Source: Litoditis marina | Taxonomy: Eukaryota; Nematoda; Chromadorea; Rhabditida; Rhabditidae | Direction of reading: 5' to 3' | Assembly (NCBI GenBank): GCA_964036275.1 | Contig: OZ038437.1 | Span: 62,001 to 126,000 of the forward strand | DNA: 64,000 nucleotides | Program-made: the position numbers and the translations under genes | Notes under the pieces: generated by a model | Told to the model about the DNA's origin: nothing | Databases searched by the model: none | Seen by the model: the letters and a program-made list of their open reading frames with translations, nothing else | Shown here: piece after piece, positions 1 to 10,247 of the stretch | Layout of the letters: each line of letters opens with the position of its first letter | Numbering within the stretch: the first letter of the stretch is position 1

Positions 1-1168
1 TCTGTAACCTCAGAGAAGGACAGAACTACGCGACAGCTGCGTTTAAAACTGCCTAATGCAAAACAATCACCAACTCTCTTTTCTGTCTTATCTCTGCCCC
101 TTGGTCTACGGCCGGTATACAAGCTCGCTTGGAACCTGTAAGTCCAATTTTTGTCCCTGCCTCTTGTTACTTCTCTCTCTCTCTCTCCTCTTCAAATGGT
201 GAAATGACTCAAACGAAATCTGTAACCTCAGAGAAGGACAGACCTACGCGACAGCTGCGTTCAAGAACTGCCTAATACAAAACAATCACCAACTCTCTTT
301 TCTGTCTTATCTCTGCCCCTTGGTCTACGGCCGGTATACAAGCTCGCTTGGAACCTGTAAGTCCAATTTTTGTCTCTGCCTCTTGTTACTTCTCTCTCTC
401 TCCTCTTCAAATGGTGAAATAACTCAAACAAAATCTGTAACCTCAGAGAAGGACAGACCTACGCGACAGCTGCGTTTAAAACTGCCTAACGCAAAACAAT
501 CACCAACTCTCTTTTCTGTCTTATCTCTGCCCCTTGGTCTACGGCCGGTATACAAGCTCGCTTGGAACCTGTAAGTCCAGTGTTTGTCTCTGCCTCTTGT
601 TTCTTCTCTCTCTCCTCTTCAAATGGTGAACAGGCCCAGGCCGAACAATTGCAAGAATCGCAACACAGCAACGCTACTGAGGTCGGACGACCACAGAGAT
701 TTGAGGAAAATCAACTTCTCAAAAATACTGCCTAAAGGGCCCCTGGTTAGCATGGAAAGCGGACCGTAGTACTCGAAGGTGACATGTCATGGTGACAGGC
801 TACGGAAAACGACCCTACGCGACCCAGAGGCCTGGCCCAAAATTTGTCGACCACAACTTTCTCCTCCAGTTAGTCACACATTTAAGCTCCCTGTCTTTTC
901 TTTCCCCTTGTCATCCTCCTCTGTCTCCTTTCCGGAACCTGGAAGACGTCTCTGATCAGTCCTTGCGTGGAAGTGCTAACCCAACACAAGAAGCCCTGGA
1001 ACCAACTGTGAAGACCAAGACCGAAACCAGGGTCCACCGCCTTAACACCCCCTAACTGTGGCGCCCAGTAAGTCCACAACAAATATTCCCACCCTCCCCC
1101 GCTCCCCCGTAAGGTTATACATTTCGCAGGCTACAGCTTCGGCTGAGGCTTTGGCGGTCCCAGTGTGC
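1..1168. repeat. ~217-bp tandem repeat (3 units) with decayed flank
   Basis: Three near-identical units begin with TCTGTAACCTCAGAGAAGG at 1, about 220 and about 435. Each contains a pyrimidine-rich TCTC tract and a donor-like GTAAGTCC. After about 650 the similarity decays. Near 1059 there is TGGCGCCC followed by AGTAAGTCC, which resembles an LTR primer-binding site, but no LTR pair, polypurine tract or pol gene is visible. Short open frames here repeat with the units and I do not accept them as genes. Confidence 0.7.
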
Positions 1169-1238
1169 TCTCGTTCTGACCCAATGAAAGTTGTGGTTAA
1201 GACAAATTTTGGAACGCCCTCCAGTAGGAGGGCACTAA
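1169..1238 (+). pseudogene. SL1 RNA gene, 5'-truncated (array edge)
   Basis: Matches the 3' part of the SL1 RNA genes further on (CTCGTTCTGACCCAATG, Sm-type AATTTTGG, terminal CGCCCTCC/GGAGGGC hairpin) but lacks the 22-nt leader exon and donor, so it cannot supply a spliced leader. Confidence 0.8.
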
Positions 1239-1259
1239 GAATGTGTACAAAAGTAAAAA

Positions 1260-1411
1260 CACGTGTGTCACGTGTCTCACGTGAGCAGAAAACAGGTGTT
1301 CTCTAGAAGAAACGTTGTAGTTTGCTCCACATCGGCAACAAAAGGGATGTTCATGCATGTTTAGTAGGTGTGGACCCGTGAAAATGCACGTTTTCCCACG
1401 TGAGTCACGTG
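1260..1411. promoter_or_regulatory. E-box (CACGTG) cluster in the 5S/SL1 spacer
   Basis: CACGTG occurs at 1260, 1269 and 1278 (exactly 9 bp apart) and at 1397 and 1406 (again 9 bp apart). Two more are at 2083 and 2094. The seven sites recur in essentially every unit of both arrays. CACGTG is the core of bHLH-factor sites. The cluster lies just 3' of the SL1 RNA gene. Function is inferred only from density and spacing. Confidence 0.5.
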
Positions 1412-1689
1412 AAACAAAAGTCGAACTTTTTTCCCCCATACACCTCAATTTAAGTTACACATCATAGAAAATACTTTTACAAAAGCTATTCGTACATTTT
1501 CCGATAGTTTTTCCAAATTCTCATCGACTTTCGTGCCAGAGAACGAAATTGAAATTTGCTCCACATCTGAGGGCTACAATTGAGAATTGAGAGCTAAATC
1601 ATTTATCTCATCTATGAAAAACCTAACATTTCCATATACAACAGTGAACCGCGCGCTCTTGCCCCCGAAACAAGCATTCCGGCTCGGAG

Positions 1690-1762
1690 GTGTCCGGTGG
1701 CCTAGGGGATAGTGCTGCCGCCTCCCGTGCCGGAGGGGGGAGGTTCAAATACCTGTAGATTT
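1690..1762 (+). pseudogene. tRNA-like (pol III A/B box) segment in each 5S/SL1 unit
   Basis: An A-box-like TGGCCTAGGGGATAG (1697) and a B-box-like GGTTCAAATACC (1742) stand at tRNA-like distance around a CTCCCGT anticodon-loop-like stretch, with a T5 run soon after. The anticodon stem pairs badly and the T-loop has an extra base, so this looks like a decayed tRNA or tRNA-derived relic. The same segment recurs at about 3058, 4425, 5792, 7159, 19879, 21246, 22613, 23980, 25347, 26714, 28081 and 29448. Confidence 0.4.
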
Positions 1763-2227
1763 TTGCCATTTGCAATCGGAAAATTTTCTCCGAATTAGCT
1801 TCTTTTCGTGCCGTGTGCATACAAAATGACGTGCCGATCGCGGAAATCTTGTCATTTTTGTGTTTCGACCCTCCAAAGCTGAGATATGAGCGAAAAACCG
1901 CGATTCTACAGGGCTATAGCTGGGGATGGGAAAAAGTTGGTGACTTGTACAGCGGTTGACTCACAGAAAACTGTATTCTCGACTGGTAGATCAAGAGATT
2001 GCGAGATATAATTAACAATTGTTCGAATTATGGGCGAGGAAAGACCGTTAGAACTGCTATTTTCGCGCGTTTTGTCCGAATTCACGTGGAAACCACGTGA
2101 CCTTGTGACTGAGAAATTTAGCAAATTAGTGGCTGGGAAAGTTATGAAATTGTTTATTTATGTTTTATGTGTCCTAGTTGCGTAAATCTGCCTCCAGCAT
2201 GTCCCTAGTAGACCCCCCAATGCTTTC

Positions 2228-2346
2228 GCTTACGACCATACCACGTTGAAAATACGCCATCCCGTCCGATCTGGCAAGTCAAGCAACGTTGGGCCCGGTT
2301 AGTACTTGGATCGGAGACGGCTTGGGAATCCCGGGTGCCGTAAGCT
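2228..2346 (+). rRNA. 5S rRNA, unit 1
   Basis: The 119-nt sequence starts GCTTACGACCATACCACGTT and ends in GTAAGCT, so its two ends pair as in helix I. It contains the conserved CCCGTCCGATCT and TTAGTACTTGGATCGGAGAC segments of nematode 5S rRNA, the latter overlapping the internal promoter C-box region. A T-run follows directly and would serve as pol III terminator. Same strand as SL1. Confidence 0.95.
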
Positions 2347-2507
2347 TTTTACTTTTTTATTTAAAACTAGATCGAATTTCCTTAGTTTTAGCGCCCAAAC
2401 AAACCAAATACTATCTGTTTTAGCGCTTAAAGGGGGCGTTTTGGCCAGCCGGCCAGACCAATATACATACGTCTCATGAGCGTCCACCACTATCCTACCC
2501 TCTCGTT

Positions 2508-2605
2508 GGTTTAATTACCCAAGTTTGAGGTACTTTCTCGTTCTGACCCAATGAAAGTTGTGGTTAAGACAAATTTTGGAACGCCCTCCAGTAGGAGGGC
2601 ACTAA
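2508..2605 (+). ncRNA. sls-1: SL1 spliced-leader RNA, unit 1
   Basis: The first 22 nt (2508-2529) are the canonical nematode SL1 leader, starting GGTTTAATTACCC and ending GTTTGAG, followed at once by the donor GTACTT. The intron-like part has an Sm-type site AATTTTGG (about 2573) and a 3' hairpin CGCCCTCC/GGAGGGC. This RNA donates its leader to trans-spliced pre-mRNAs. The 3' end is estimated from the hairpin. Confidence 0.95.
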
Positions 2606-3595
2606 GAATGTGTACAAAAGTAAAAACACGTGTGTCACGTGTCTCACGTGAGCAGAAAACAGGTGTTCTCTAAAAGAAACGTTGTAGTTTGCTCCACATC
2701 GGCAACAAAAGGGATGTTCATGCATGTTTAGTAGGTGTGGACCCGTGAAAATGCACGTTTTCCCACGTGAGTCACGTGAAACAAAAGTCGAACTTTTTTC
2801 CCCCATACACCTCAATTTAAGTTACACATCATAGAAAATACTTTTACAAAAGCTATTCGTACATTTTCCGATAGTTTTTTCCAAATTCTCATCGAGTTTC
2901 GTGCCAGAGAACGAAATTGAAATTTGCTCCACATCTGAGGGCTACAATTGAGAATTGAGAGCTAAATCATTTATCTCATCTATGAAAAACCTAACATTTC
3001 CATATACAACAGTGAACCGCGCGCTCTTGCCCCCGAAACAAGCATTCCGGCTCGGAGGTGTCCGGTGGCCTAGGGGATAGTGCTGCCGCCTCCCGTGCCG
3101 GAGGGGGGAGGTTCAAATACCTGTAGATTTTTGCCATTTGCAATCGGGAAATTTGCTCCGAATTAGCTTCTTTTCGTGCCGTGTGCATACAAAATGACGT
3201 GCCGATCGCGGAAATCTTGTCATTTTTGTGTTTCGACCCTCCAAAGCTGAGATATGAGCGAAAAACCGCGATTCTACAGGGCTATAGCTGGGGATGGGGA
3301 AAAGTTGGTGACTTGTACAGCGGTTGACTCACAGAAAACTGTATTCTCGACTGGTAGATCAAGAGATTGCGAGATATAATTAACAATTGTTCGAATTATG
3401 GGCGAGGAAAGACCGTTAGAACTGCTATTTTCGCGCGTTTTGTCCGAATTCACGTGGAAACCACGTGACCTTGTGACTGAGAAATTCAGCAAATTAGTGG
3501 CTGGGAAAGTTATGAAATTGTTTATTTATGTTTTATGTGTCCTAGTTGCGTAAATCTGCCTCCAGCATGTCCCTAGTAGACCCCCCAATGCTTTC

Positions 3596-3714
3596 GCTTA
3601 CGACCATACCACGTTGAAAATACGCCATCCCGTCCGATCTGGCAAGTCAAGCAACGTTGGGCCCGGTTAGTACTTGGATCGGAGACGGCTTGGGAATCCC
3701 GGGTGCCGTAAGCT
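3596..3714 (+). rRNA. 5S rRNA, unit 2
   Basis: Same 119-nt 5S sequence as unit 1; the downstream terminator flank reads TTTTTACATTTTTA instead of TTTTTACTTTTTTA. Confidence 0.95.
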
Positions 3715-3875
3715 TTTTACATTTTTATTTAAAACTAGATCGAATTTCCTTAGTTTTAGCGCCCAAACAAACCAAATACTATCTGTTTTAGCGCTTAAAG
3801 GGGGCGTTTTGGCCAGCCGGCCAGACCAATATACGTACGTCTCATGAGCGTCCACCACTATCCTACCCTCTCGTT

Positions 3876-3973
3876 GGTTTAATTACCCAAGTTTGAGGTA
3901 CTTTCTCGTTCTGACCCAATGAAAGTTGTGGTTAAGACAAATTTTGGAACGCCCTCCAGTAGGAGGGCACTAA
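3876..3973 (+). ncRNA. sls-1: SL1 spliced-leader RNA, unit 2
   Basis: Complete SL1 leader, donor, Sm-type site and 3' hairpin. Confidence 0.95.
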
Positions 3974-4962
3974 GAATGTGTACAAAAGTAAAAACACGTG
4001 TGTCACGTGTCTCACGTGAGCAGAAAACAGGTGTTCTCTAAAAGAAACGTTGTAGTTTGCTCCACATCGGCAACAAAAGGGATGTTCATGCATGTTTAGT
4101 AGGTGTGGACCCGTGAAAATGCACGTTTTCCCACGTGAGTCACGTGAAACAAAAGTTGAACTTTTTTCCCCCATACACCTCAATTTAAGTTACACATCAT
4201 AGAAAATACTTTTACAAAAGCGGTTCGTACATTTTCCGATAGTTTTTCCAAATTCTCATCGAGTTTCGTGCCAGAGAACGAAATTGAAATTTGCTCCACA
4301 TCTGAGGGCTACAATTGAGAATTGAGAGCTAAATCATTTATCTCATCTATGAAAAACCTAACATTTCCATATACAACAGTGAACCGCGCGCTCTTGCCCC
4401 CGAAACAAGCATTCCGGCTCGGAGGTGTCCGGTGGCCTAGGGGATAGTGCTGCCGCCTCCCGTGCCGGAGGGGGGAGGTTCAAATACCTGTAGATTTTTG
4501 CCATTTGCAATCGGGAAATTTGCTCCGAATTAGCTTCTTTTCGTGCCGTGTGCATACAAAATGACGTGCCGATCGCGGAAATCTTGTCATTTTTGTGTTT
4601 CGACCCTCCAAAGCTGAGATATGAGCGAAAAACCGCGATTCTACAGGGCTATAGCTGGGGATGGGGAAAAGTTGGTGACTTGTACAGCGGTTGACTCACA
4701 GAAAACTGTATTCTCGACTGGTAGATCAAGAGATTGCGAGATATAATTAACAATTGTTCGAATTATGGGCGAGGAAAGACCGTTAGAACTGCTATTTTCG
4801 CGCGTTTTGTCCGAATTCACGTGGAAACCACGTGACCATGTGACTGAGAAATTTAGCAAATTAGTGGCTGGGAAAGTTATGAAATTGTTTATTTATGTTT
4901 TATGTGTCCTAGTTGCGTAAATCTGCCTCCAGCATGTCCCTAGTAGACCCCCCAATGCTTTC

Positions 4963-5081
4963 GCTTACGACCATACCACGTTGAAAATACGCCATCCCGT
5001 CCGATCTGGCAAGTCAAGCAACGTTGGGCCCGGTTAGTACTTGGATCGGAGACGGCTTGGGAATCCCGGGTGCCGTAAGCT
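4963..5081 (+). rRNA. 5S rRNA, unit 3
   Basis: Intact 119-nt copy with complementary ends and downstream T-run. Confidence 0.95.
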
Positions 5082-5242
5082 TTTTACATTTTTATTTAAA
5101 ACTAGATCGAATTTCCTTAGTTTTAGCGCCCAAACAAACCAAATACTATCTGTTTTAGCGCTTAAAGGGGGCGTTTTGGCCAGCCGGCCAGACCAATATA
5201 CGTACGTCTCATGAGCGTCCACCACTATCCTACCCTCTCGTT

Positions 5243-5340
5243 GGTTTAATTACCCAAGTTTGAGGTACTTTCTCGTTCTGACCCAATGAAAGTTGTGGTT
5301 AAGACAAATTTTGGAACGCCCTCCAGTAGGAGGGCACTAA
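5243..5340 (+). ncRNA. sls-1: SL1 spliced-leader RNA, unit 3
   Basis: Complete leader exon, donor, Sm-type site and 3' hairpin. Confidence 0.95.
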
Positions 5341-6329
5341 GAATGTGTACAAAAGTAAAAACACGTGTGTCACGTGTCTCACGTGAGCAGAAAACAGGTG
5401 TTCTCTAAAAGAAACGTTGTAGTTTGCTCCACATCGGCAACAAAAGGGATGTTCATGCATGTTTAGTAGGTGTGGACCCGTGAAAATGCACGTTTTCCCA
5501 CGTGAGTCACGTGAAACAAAAGTTGAACTTTTTTCCCCCATACACCTCAATTTAAGTTACACATCATAGAAAATACTTTTACAAAAGCTATTCGTACATT
5601 TTCCGATAGTTTTTCCAAATTCTCATCGAGTTTCGTGCCAGAGAACGAAATTGAAATTTGCTCCACATCTGAGGGCTACAATTGAGAATTGAGAGCTAAA
5701 TCATTTATCTCATCTATGAAAAACCTAACATTTCCATATACAACAGTGAACCGCGCGCTCTTGCCCCCGAAACAAGCATTCCGGCTCGGAGGTGTCCGGT
5801 GGCCTAGGGGATAGTGCTGCCGCCTCCCGTGCCGGAGGGGGGAGGTTCAAATACCTGTAGATTTTTGCCATTTGCAATCGGGAAATTTGCTCCGAATTAG
5901 CTTCTTTTCGTGCCGTGTGCATACAAAATGACGTGCCGATCGCGGAAATCTTGTCATTTTTGTGTTTCGACCCTCCAAAGCTGAGATATGAGCGAAAAAC
6001 CGCGATTCTACAGGGCTATAGCTGGGGATGGGGAAAAGTTGGTGACTTGTACAGCGGTTGACTCACAGAAAACTGTATTCTCGACTGGTAGATCAAGAGA
6101 TTGCGAGATACAATTAACAATTGTTCGAATTATGGGCGAGGAAAGACCGTTAGAACTGCTATTTTCGCGCGTTTTGTCCGAATTCACGTGGAAACCACGT
6201 GACCTTGTGACTGAGAAATTTAGCAAATTAGTGGCTGGGAAAGTTATGAAATTGTTTATTTATGTTTTATGTGTCCTAGTTGCGTAAATCTGCCTCCAGC
6301 ATGTCCCTAGTAGACCCCCCAATGCTTTC

Positions 6330-6448
6330 GCTTACGACCATACCACGTTGAAAATACGCCATCCCGTCCGATCTGGCAAGTCAAGCAACGTTGGGCCCGG
6401 TTAGTACTTGGATCGGAGACGGCTTGGGAATCCCGGGTGCCGTAAGCT
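6330..6448 (+). rRNA. 5S rRNA, unit 4
   Basis: Intact 119-nt copy. Confidence 0.95.
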
Positions 6449-6609
6449 TTTTACATTTTTATTTAAAACTAGATCGAATTTCCTTAGTTTTAGCGCCCAA
6501 ACAAACCAAATACTATCTGTTTTAGCGCTTAAAGGGGGCGTTTTGGCCAGCCGGCCAGACCAATATACGTACGTCTCATGAGCGTCCACCACTATCCTAC
6601 CCTCCCGTT

Positions 6610-6707
6610 GGTTTAATTACCCAAGTTTGAGGTACTTTCTCGTTCTGACCCAATGAAAGTTGTGGTTAAGACAAATTTTGGAACGCCCTCCAGTAGGAGG
6701 GCACTAA
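6610..6707 (+). ncRNA. sls-1: SL1 spliced-leader RNA, unit 4
   Basis: Complete SL1 gene. The bases just upstream read CTCCCGTT rather than CTCTCGTT, a variant shared only with the interrupted unit 5. Confidence 0.95.
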
Positions 6708-7681
6708 GAATGTGTACAAAAGTAAAAACACGTGTGTCACGTGTCTCACGTGAGCAGAAAACAGGTGTTCTCTAAAAGAAACGTTGTAGTTTGCTCCACA
6801 TCGGCAACAAAAGGGATGTTCATGCATGTTTAGTAGGTGTGGACCCGTGAAAATGCACGTTTTCCCACGTGAGTCACGTGAAACAAAAGTTGAACTTTTT
6901 TCCCCCATACACCTCAATTTAAGTTACACATCATAGAAAATACTTTTACAAAAGCTATTCGTACATTTTCCGATAGTTTTTCCAAATTCTCATCGAGTTT
7001 CGTGCCAGAGAACGAAATTGAAATTTGCTCCACATCTGAGGGCTACAATTGAGAATTGAGAGCTAAATCATTTATCTCATCTATGAAAAACCTAACATTT
7101 CCATATACAACAGTGAACCGCGCGCTCTTGCCCCCGAAACAAGCATTCCGGCTCGGAGGTGTCCGGTGGCCTAGGGGATAGTGCTGCCGCCTCCCGTGCC
7201 GGAGGGGGGAGGTTCAAATACCTGTAGATTTTTGCCATTTGCAATCGGGAAATTTGCTCCGAATTAGCTTCTTTTCGTGCCGTGTGCATACAAAATGACG
7301 TGCCGATCGCGGAAATCTTGTCATTTTTGTGTTTCGACCCTCCAAAGCTGAGATATGAGCGAAAAACCGCGATTCTACAGGGCTATAGCTGGGGATGGGG
7401 AAAAGTTGGTGACTTGTACAGCGGTTGACTCACAGAAAACTGTATTCTCGACTGGTAGATCAAGAGATTGCGAGATACAATTAACAATTGTTCGAATTAT
7501 GGGCGAGGAAAGACCGTTAGAACTGCTATTTTCGCGCGTTTTGTCCGAATTCACGTGGAAACCACGTGACCTTGTGACTGAGAAATTTAGCAAATTAGTG
7601 GCTGGGAAAGTTATGAAATTGTTTATTTATGTTTTATGTGTCCTAGTTGCGTAAATCTGCCTCCAGCATGTCCCTAGTAGA

Positions 7682-7712
7682 CTTTCGCTTTCGCTTTCGC
7701 TTTCGCTTTCGC
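7682..7712. repeat. TTTCGC hexamer expansion upstream of 5S
   Basis: The 5S flank CTTTCGCTTACG is expanded here to five consecutive TTTCGC copies that replace the usual CCCCCCAATG context. This is the only such change in the 5S/SL1 arrays. Confidence 0.9.
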
Positions 7713-7722
7713 TAATGCTTTC

Positions 7723-7841
7723 GCTTACGACCATACCACGTTGAAAATACGCCATCCCGTCCGATCTGGCAAGTCAAGCAACGTTGGGCCCGGTTAGTAC
7801 TTGGATCGGAGACGGCTTGGGAATCCCGGGTGCCGTAAGCT
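7723..7841 (+). rRNA. 5S rRNA, unit 5 (next to the insert)
   Basis: The 5S sequence itself is intact. Upstream is the hexamer expansion, and the SL1 gene that follows is interrupted. Confidence 0.93.
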
Positions 7842-8002
7842 TTTTACATTTTTATTTAAAACTAGATCGAATTTCCTTAGTTTTAGCGCCCAAACAAACC
7901 AAATACTATCTGTTTTAGCGCTTAAAGGGGGCGTTTTGGCCAGCCGGCCAGACCAATATACGTACGTCTCATGAGCGTCCACCACTATCCTACCCTCCCG
8001 TT

Positions 8003-8017
8003 GGTTTAATTACCCAA
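8003..8017 (+). pseudogene. sls-1: SL1 RNA gene, 5' fragment left of the insert
   Basis: The leader exon begins normally (GGTTTAATTACCCAA) and is cut after 15 nt. The rest of the gene resumes at 19337. Confidence 0.9.
8010..8017. repeat. Left target-site duplication TTACCCAA
   Basis: These 8 bp of the SL1 exon recur at 19337-19344 on the other side of the 11.3-kb insert. An uninterrupted SL1 exon contains them once. Confidence 0.75.
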
Positions 8018-9360
8018 TAGTAAGCAGGTGAAATATTTCATGTTGACTATTTTTGGCCAGAAATATATTTTCTTGTAGAGAAAAAATAGCTCTTTCAGAT
8101 ACTCTGAAAGAAATTTCGAAAAAACTAAATTTAGGGATAAGAAATCTACTTTTTTCGAAAATGACCAATTTTTTTCTCAAAAAAGACTTATTTGAAATGG
8201 AAATCAGAAATTAAACTAATCAGGTTGGTAATATGTAAGATAATTCTATTTAGAACATTTTCCTGCAAAAAGAAGACACAAATACACGAATTTCGAGAAA
8301 TTTTAATTTTCTCGATGAAATTTGCCTGTGTGTCAGATCTGACACATACTAAAAATGACCATATTTCGACCTTTTCGGTCGGAACAACACCTGAATTGGA
8401 TTGAATATGGTCATTGAACATTAATAAAGAAATATCTACATCTTCAAAGAATTTTGCCATGTGCGACCACTTCTTTGGTGACAACCGGCTTACAGTAATC
8501 CCAGTTTTCAGTTTTCCCTGGAAAATGGTGCACAAACAGAGTGAAAACAATTGAAATTATTTATTTTGGTTCAATCAACTCTTCCAACAGTTAAACTCAT
8601 GTTTTACTGAAGCTCCAGGAGGAAAACCATTTATGTGCCATCCTCCCATTTTATTGGGCCGTTGTAGCTTTAATGAGTCATATCTCGCGTCTAAATAAAC
8701 ATTTTTCTCTCAAATTTTTTGTGTGAACTCCTGAACCCATGACTGAATACACAGTATAAACAAAACCGAGAAAAAACAACTTTTTTAAATTCTAGTTACT
8801 ATAGGGTATGCAAACTGTGACAGATCTGACACGTTTGTGTCAGATCTGACACAGATTTTGGTCGAATGTCTCAGATCTGACACAAAATCGACCACCTGTC
8901 TACCCACGTAGAATTGGGAGTTGTAAAATTTTGAACTTTTTTTGAAAGGTGGTGTCAAATCATACTACGTTAATAGAAGCATGTTTAAGTGAATAGTTAT
9001 ACACATTTCTTCCGAAAAAAATTAATATACTCAACTACAGGCACTGTAGACCGGAAAAATGAACTTTGAGCTTTATAAATGAAATTATTCATGGAATCAT
9101 TGTGAATAACGTGAAGGAGAACTGTTGCGGTCCCGGCTACTATGTTGATGAAAAACATATCAAGTTTACATTACTTTAGTTCAATGAGACTTTGAGTTTC
9201 GAGAATACGGGAATGTATCATATTGTAAAGCCCCTAGCAGAATACTCTAGTACATTTTTCGAAAATGTCTAACTGCTCATTCTCTCCTGTTGAAAAACTC
9301 TGGACTTGTTTGAAAACATGGAGTTGATGAGAATTCAAAATTCGAACTGGTACCAAGCAT

Positions 9361-9440
9361 ACGACGGAGCCTAAGCCTAAGCCTGAGCCTAAGCCTAAGC
9401 CTAAGCCTAAGCCTGAGCCTCAGCCTAAGCCTAAGCCTAA
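9361..9440. repeat. Degenerate TTAGGC telomere-like array 1
   Basis: Runs of AAGCCT (complement of the TTAGGC permutation AGGCTT) with GAGCCT and CAGCCT variants. This is the nematode telomere hexamer in an internal, decayed form. Confidence 0.85.
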
Positions 9441-9548
9441 GTCGTGTTATGGCCTAGGTCCACACCTTAAATAGTACCAAATCTACTCCTTTAAGTTATT
9501 GTGATATTGTGATACATTACGCATTAACTCGAACTTGAAACTGATTAT

Positions 9549-9665
9549 AAGCCTAAGACGTAGCTTAAGCCTATGCCTAAGCTCAAGCCTAAGCCTAAGC
9601 CTAAGCCTGAGCCTAAGCCTGAGCCTGAGCCTGAGCCTATGCCTATGCCTAAACCTAAGCCTAAT
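9549..9665. repeat. Degenerate TTAGGC telomere-like array 2
   Basis: Second AAGCCT/GAGCCT/TATGCCT run, about 110 bp after the first and in the same orientation. Leu/Ser-rich and Gly/Leu-rich open frames across it are translations of the hexamer. Confidence 0.85.
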
Positions 9666-9671
9666 AAACCA

Positions 9672-9757
9672 AAGCCAGATAGATAACGCGGCGAGCAGGA
9701 AACGAACCCGGGTCTGTGGGGCGACAGCCGAACGCTAACCACCTGACCACTCGGCCC
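9672..9757 (-). pseudogene. tRNA-like pseudogene
   Basis: On the minus strand the sequence starts GGGGCCGAGTGGTCAGGTGG (D-arm/A-box-like) and later carries CCCGGGTTCGTTTCC, close to the B-box/T-arm consensus. Acceptor ends and anticodon stem do not pair convincingly, so I take it as a relic or tRNA-derived SINE head. It lies immediately beside the telomere-like array. Confidence 0.5.
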
Positions 9758-10165
9758 CATTTCGATAGTTTATTCATTCATTCGCTCTAATTTACTTCAT
9801 GAAGCGTTTCAACTCTTTGTTAGTCAGAGACTAAGTTCAAACGAAGCCTGGCAGTGAACTATAGAAGGCATACATTACCACCTACGGTCCTCAGACTGTT
9901 CACCGCTAATTGCTCATTGGATTAAGTGCTAATTGCTTTTTAGGTTGCTCGCTCCAAAAACTGTAGGTTGTGTGCATTCCCCTGAGGTTGAGAAATGTTG
10001 GTGAGGTTCACGTGAGGAAGTGGGACGAACAGGTTTCTCCATTTCCATTTATCTCAATTTTTTTATTGTTTTCGAAATCATTCTTGACTTAATTTTTTTT
10101 TGACTCTCTCGTAGAACAGATTTATTGGTGACTTTCATATCAATATTAGCTGTCTTTTATTCTAG

Positions 10166-10247
10166 AGTTGATGTGTCGACGATGAATCTGGAGATCGTGG
10201 GACATCGGAAGGGAGACCACAAAAATTGGTTTCTCAATAACAAAAAG
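10166..10247 (+). pseudogene. Exon-like relic, possibly from a reverse-transcriptase ORF
   Basis: An 82-nt open stretch lies between an acceptor (TTCTAG) and a donor (AAG|GTGAGG). In its open frame it contains EIVGHRKGDHKNWF, which resembles the short 'R...HxxWFDEN' segment often seen upstream of the RT domain in metazoan retroelement ORFs. No RT domain or second exon was found within several kb. The assignment rests on one short resemblance. Confidence 0.25.

Larger units (their letters stand above)
1169..8017 (+). repeat. 5S rRNA / SL1 RNA tandem array, left block (1367-bp unit)
   Basis: Five units, each ordered SL1 RNA - E-box-rich spacer - tRNA-like segment - spacer - 5S rRNA - 161-bp linker - next SL1, all on the + strand. 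Spacing is 1367 bp, except 1368 after unit 1 (one extra T) and 1393 in unit 5, where a TTTCGC hexamer expanded just upstream of 5S. The array starts inside an SL1 RNA gene body at about 1169 and stops inside an SL1 exon at 8017. Confidence 0.95.

Noticed and set aside
1197..2490. Minus-strand ORFs of 83, 65, 72 and 63 codons repeated in every unit
   Set aside because: They overlap SL1, the tRNA-like segment, the spacer and 5S in antisense and simply recur with the repeat.
5988..6287. 99-codon ORF repeated in several 5S/SL1 units
   Set aside because: It lies in the array spacer and is broken by TAA in many otherwise identical units (CAA/TAA change); no sign of selection for coding.
8188..8550. 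120-codon minus-strand ORF
   Set aside because: A/T-rich, crosses the satellite palindrome, no domain, no splice support.
9535..9760. Leu/Ser-rich and Gly/Leu-rich ORFs
   Set aside because: Translations of the degenerate telomere hexamer.
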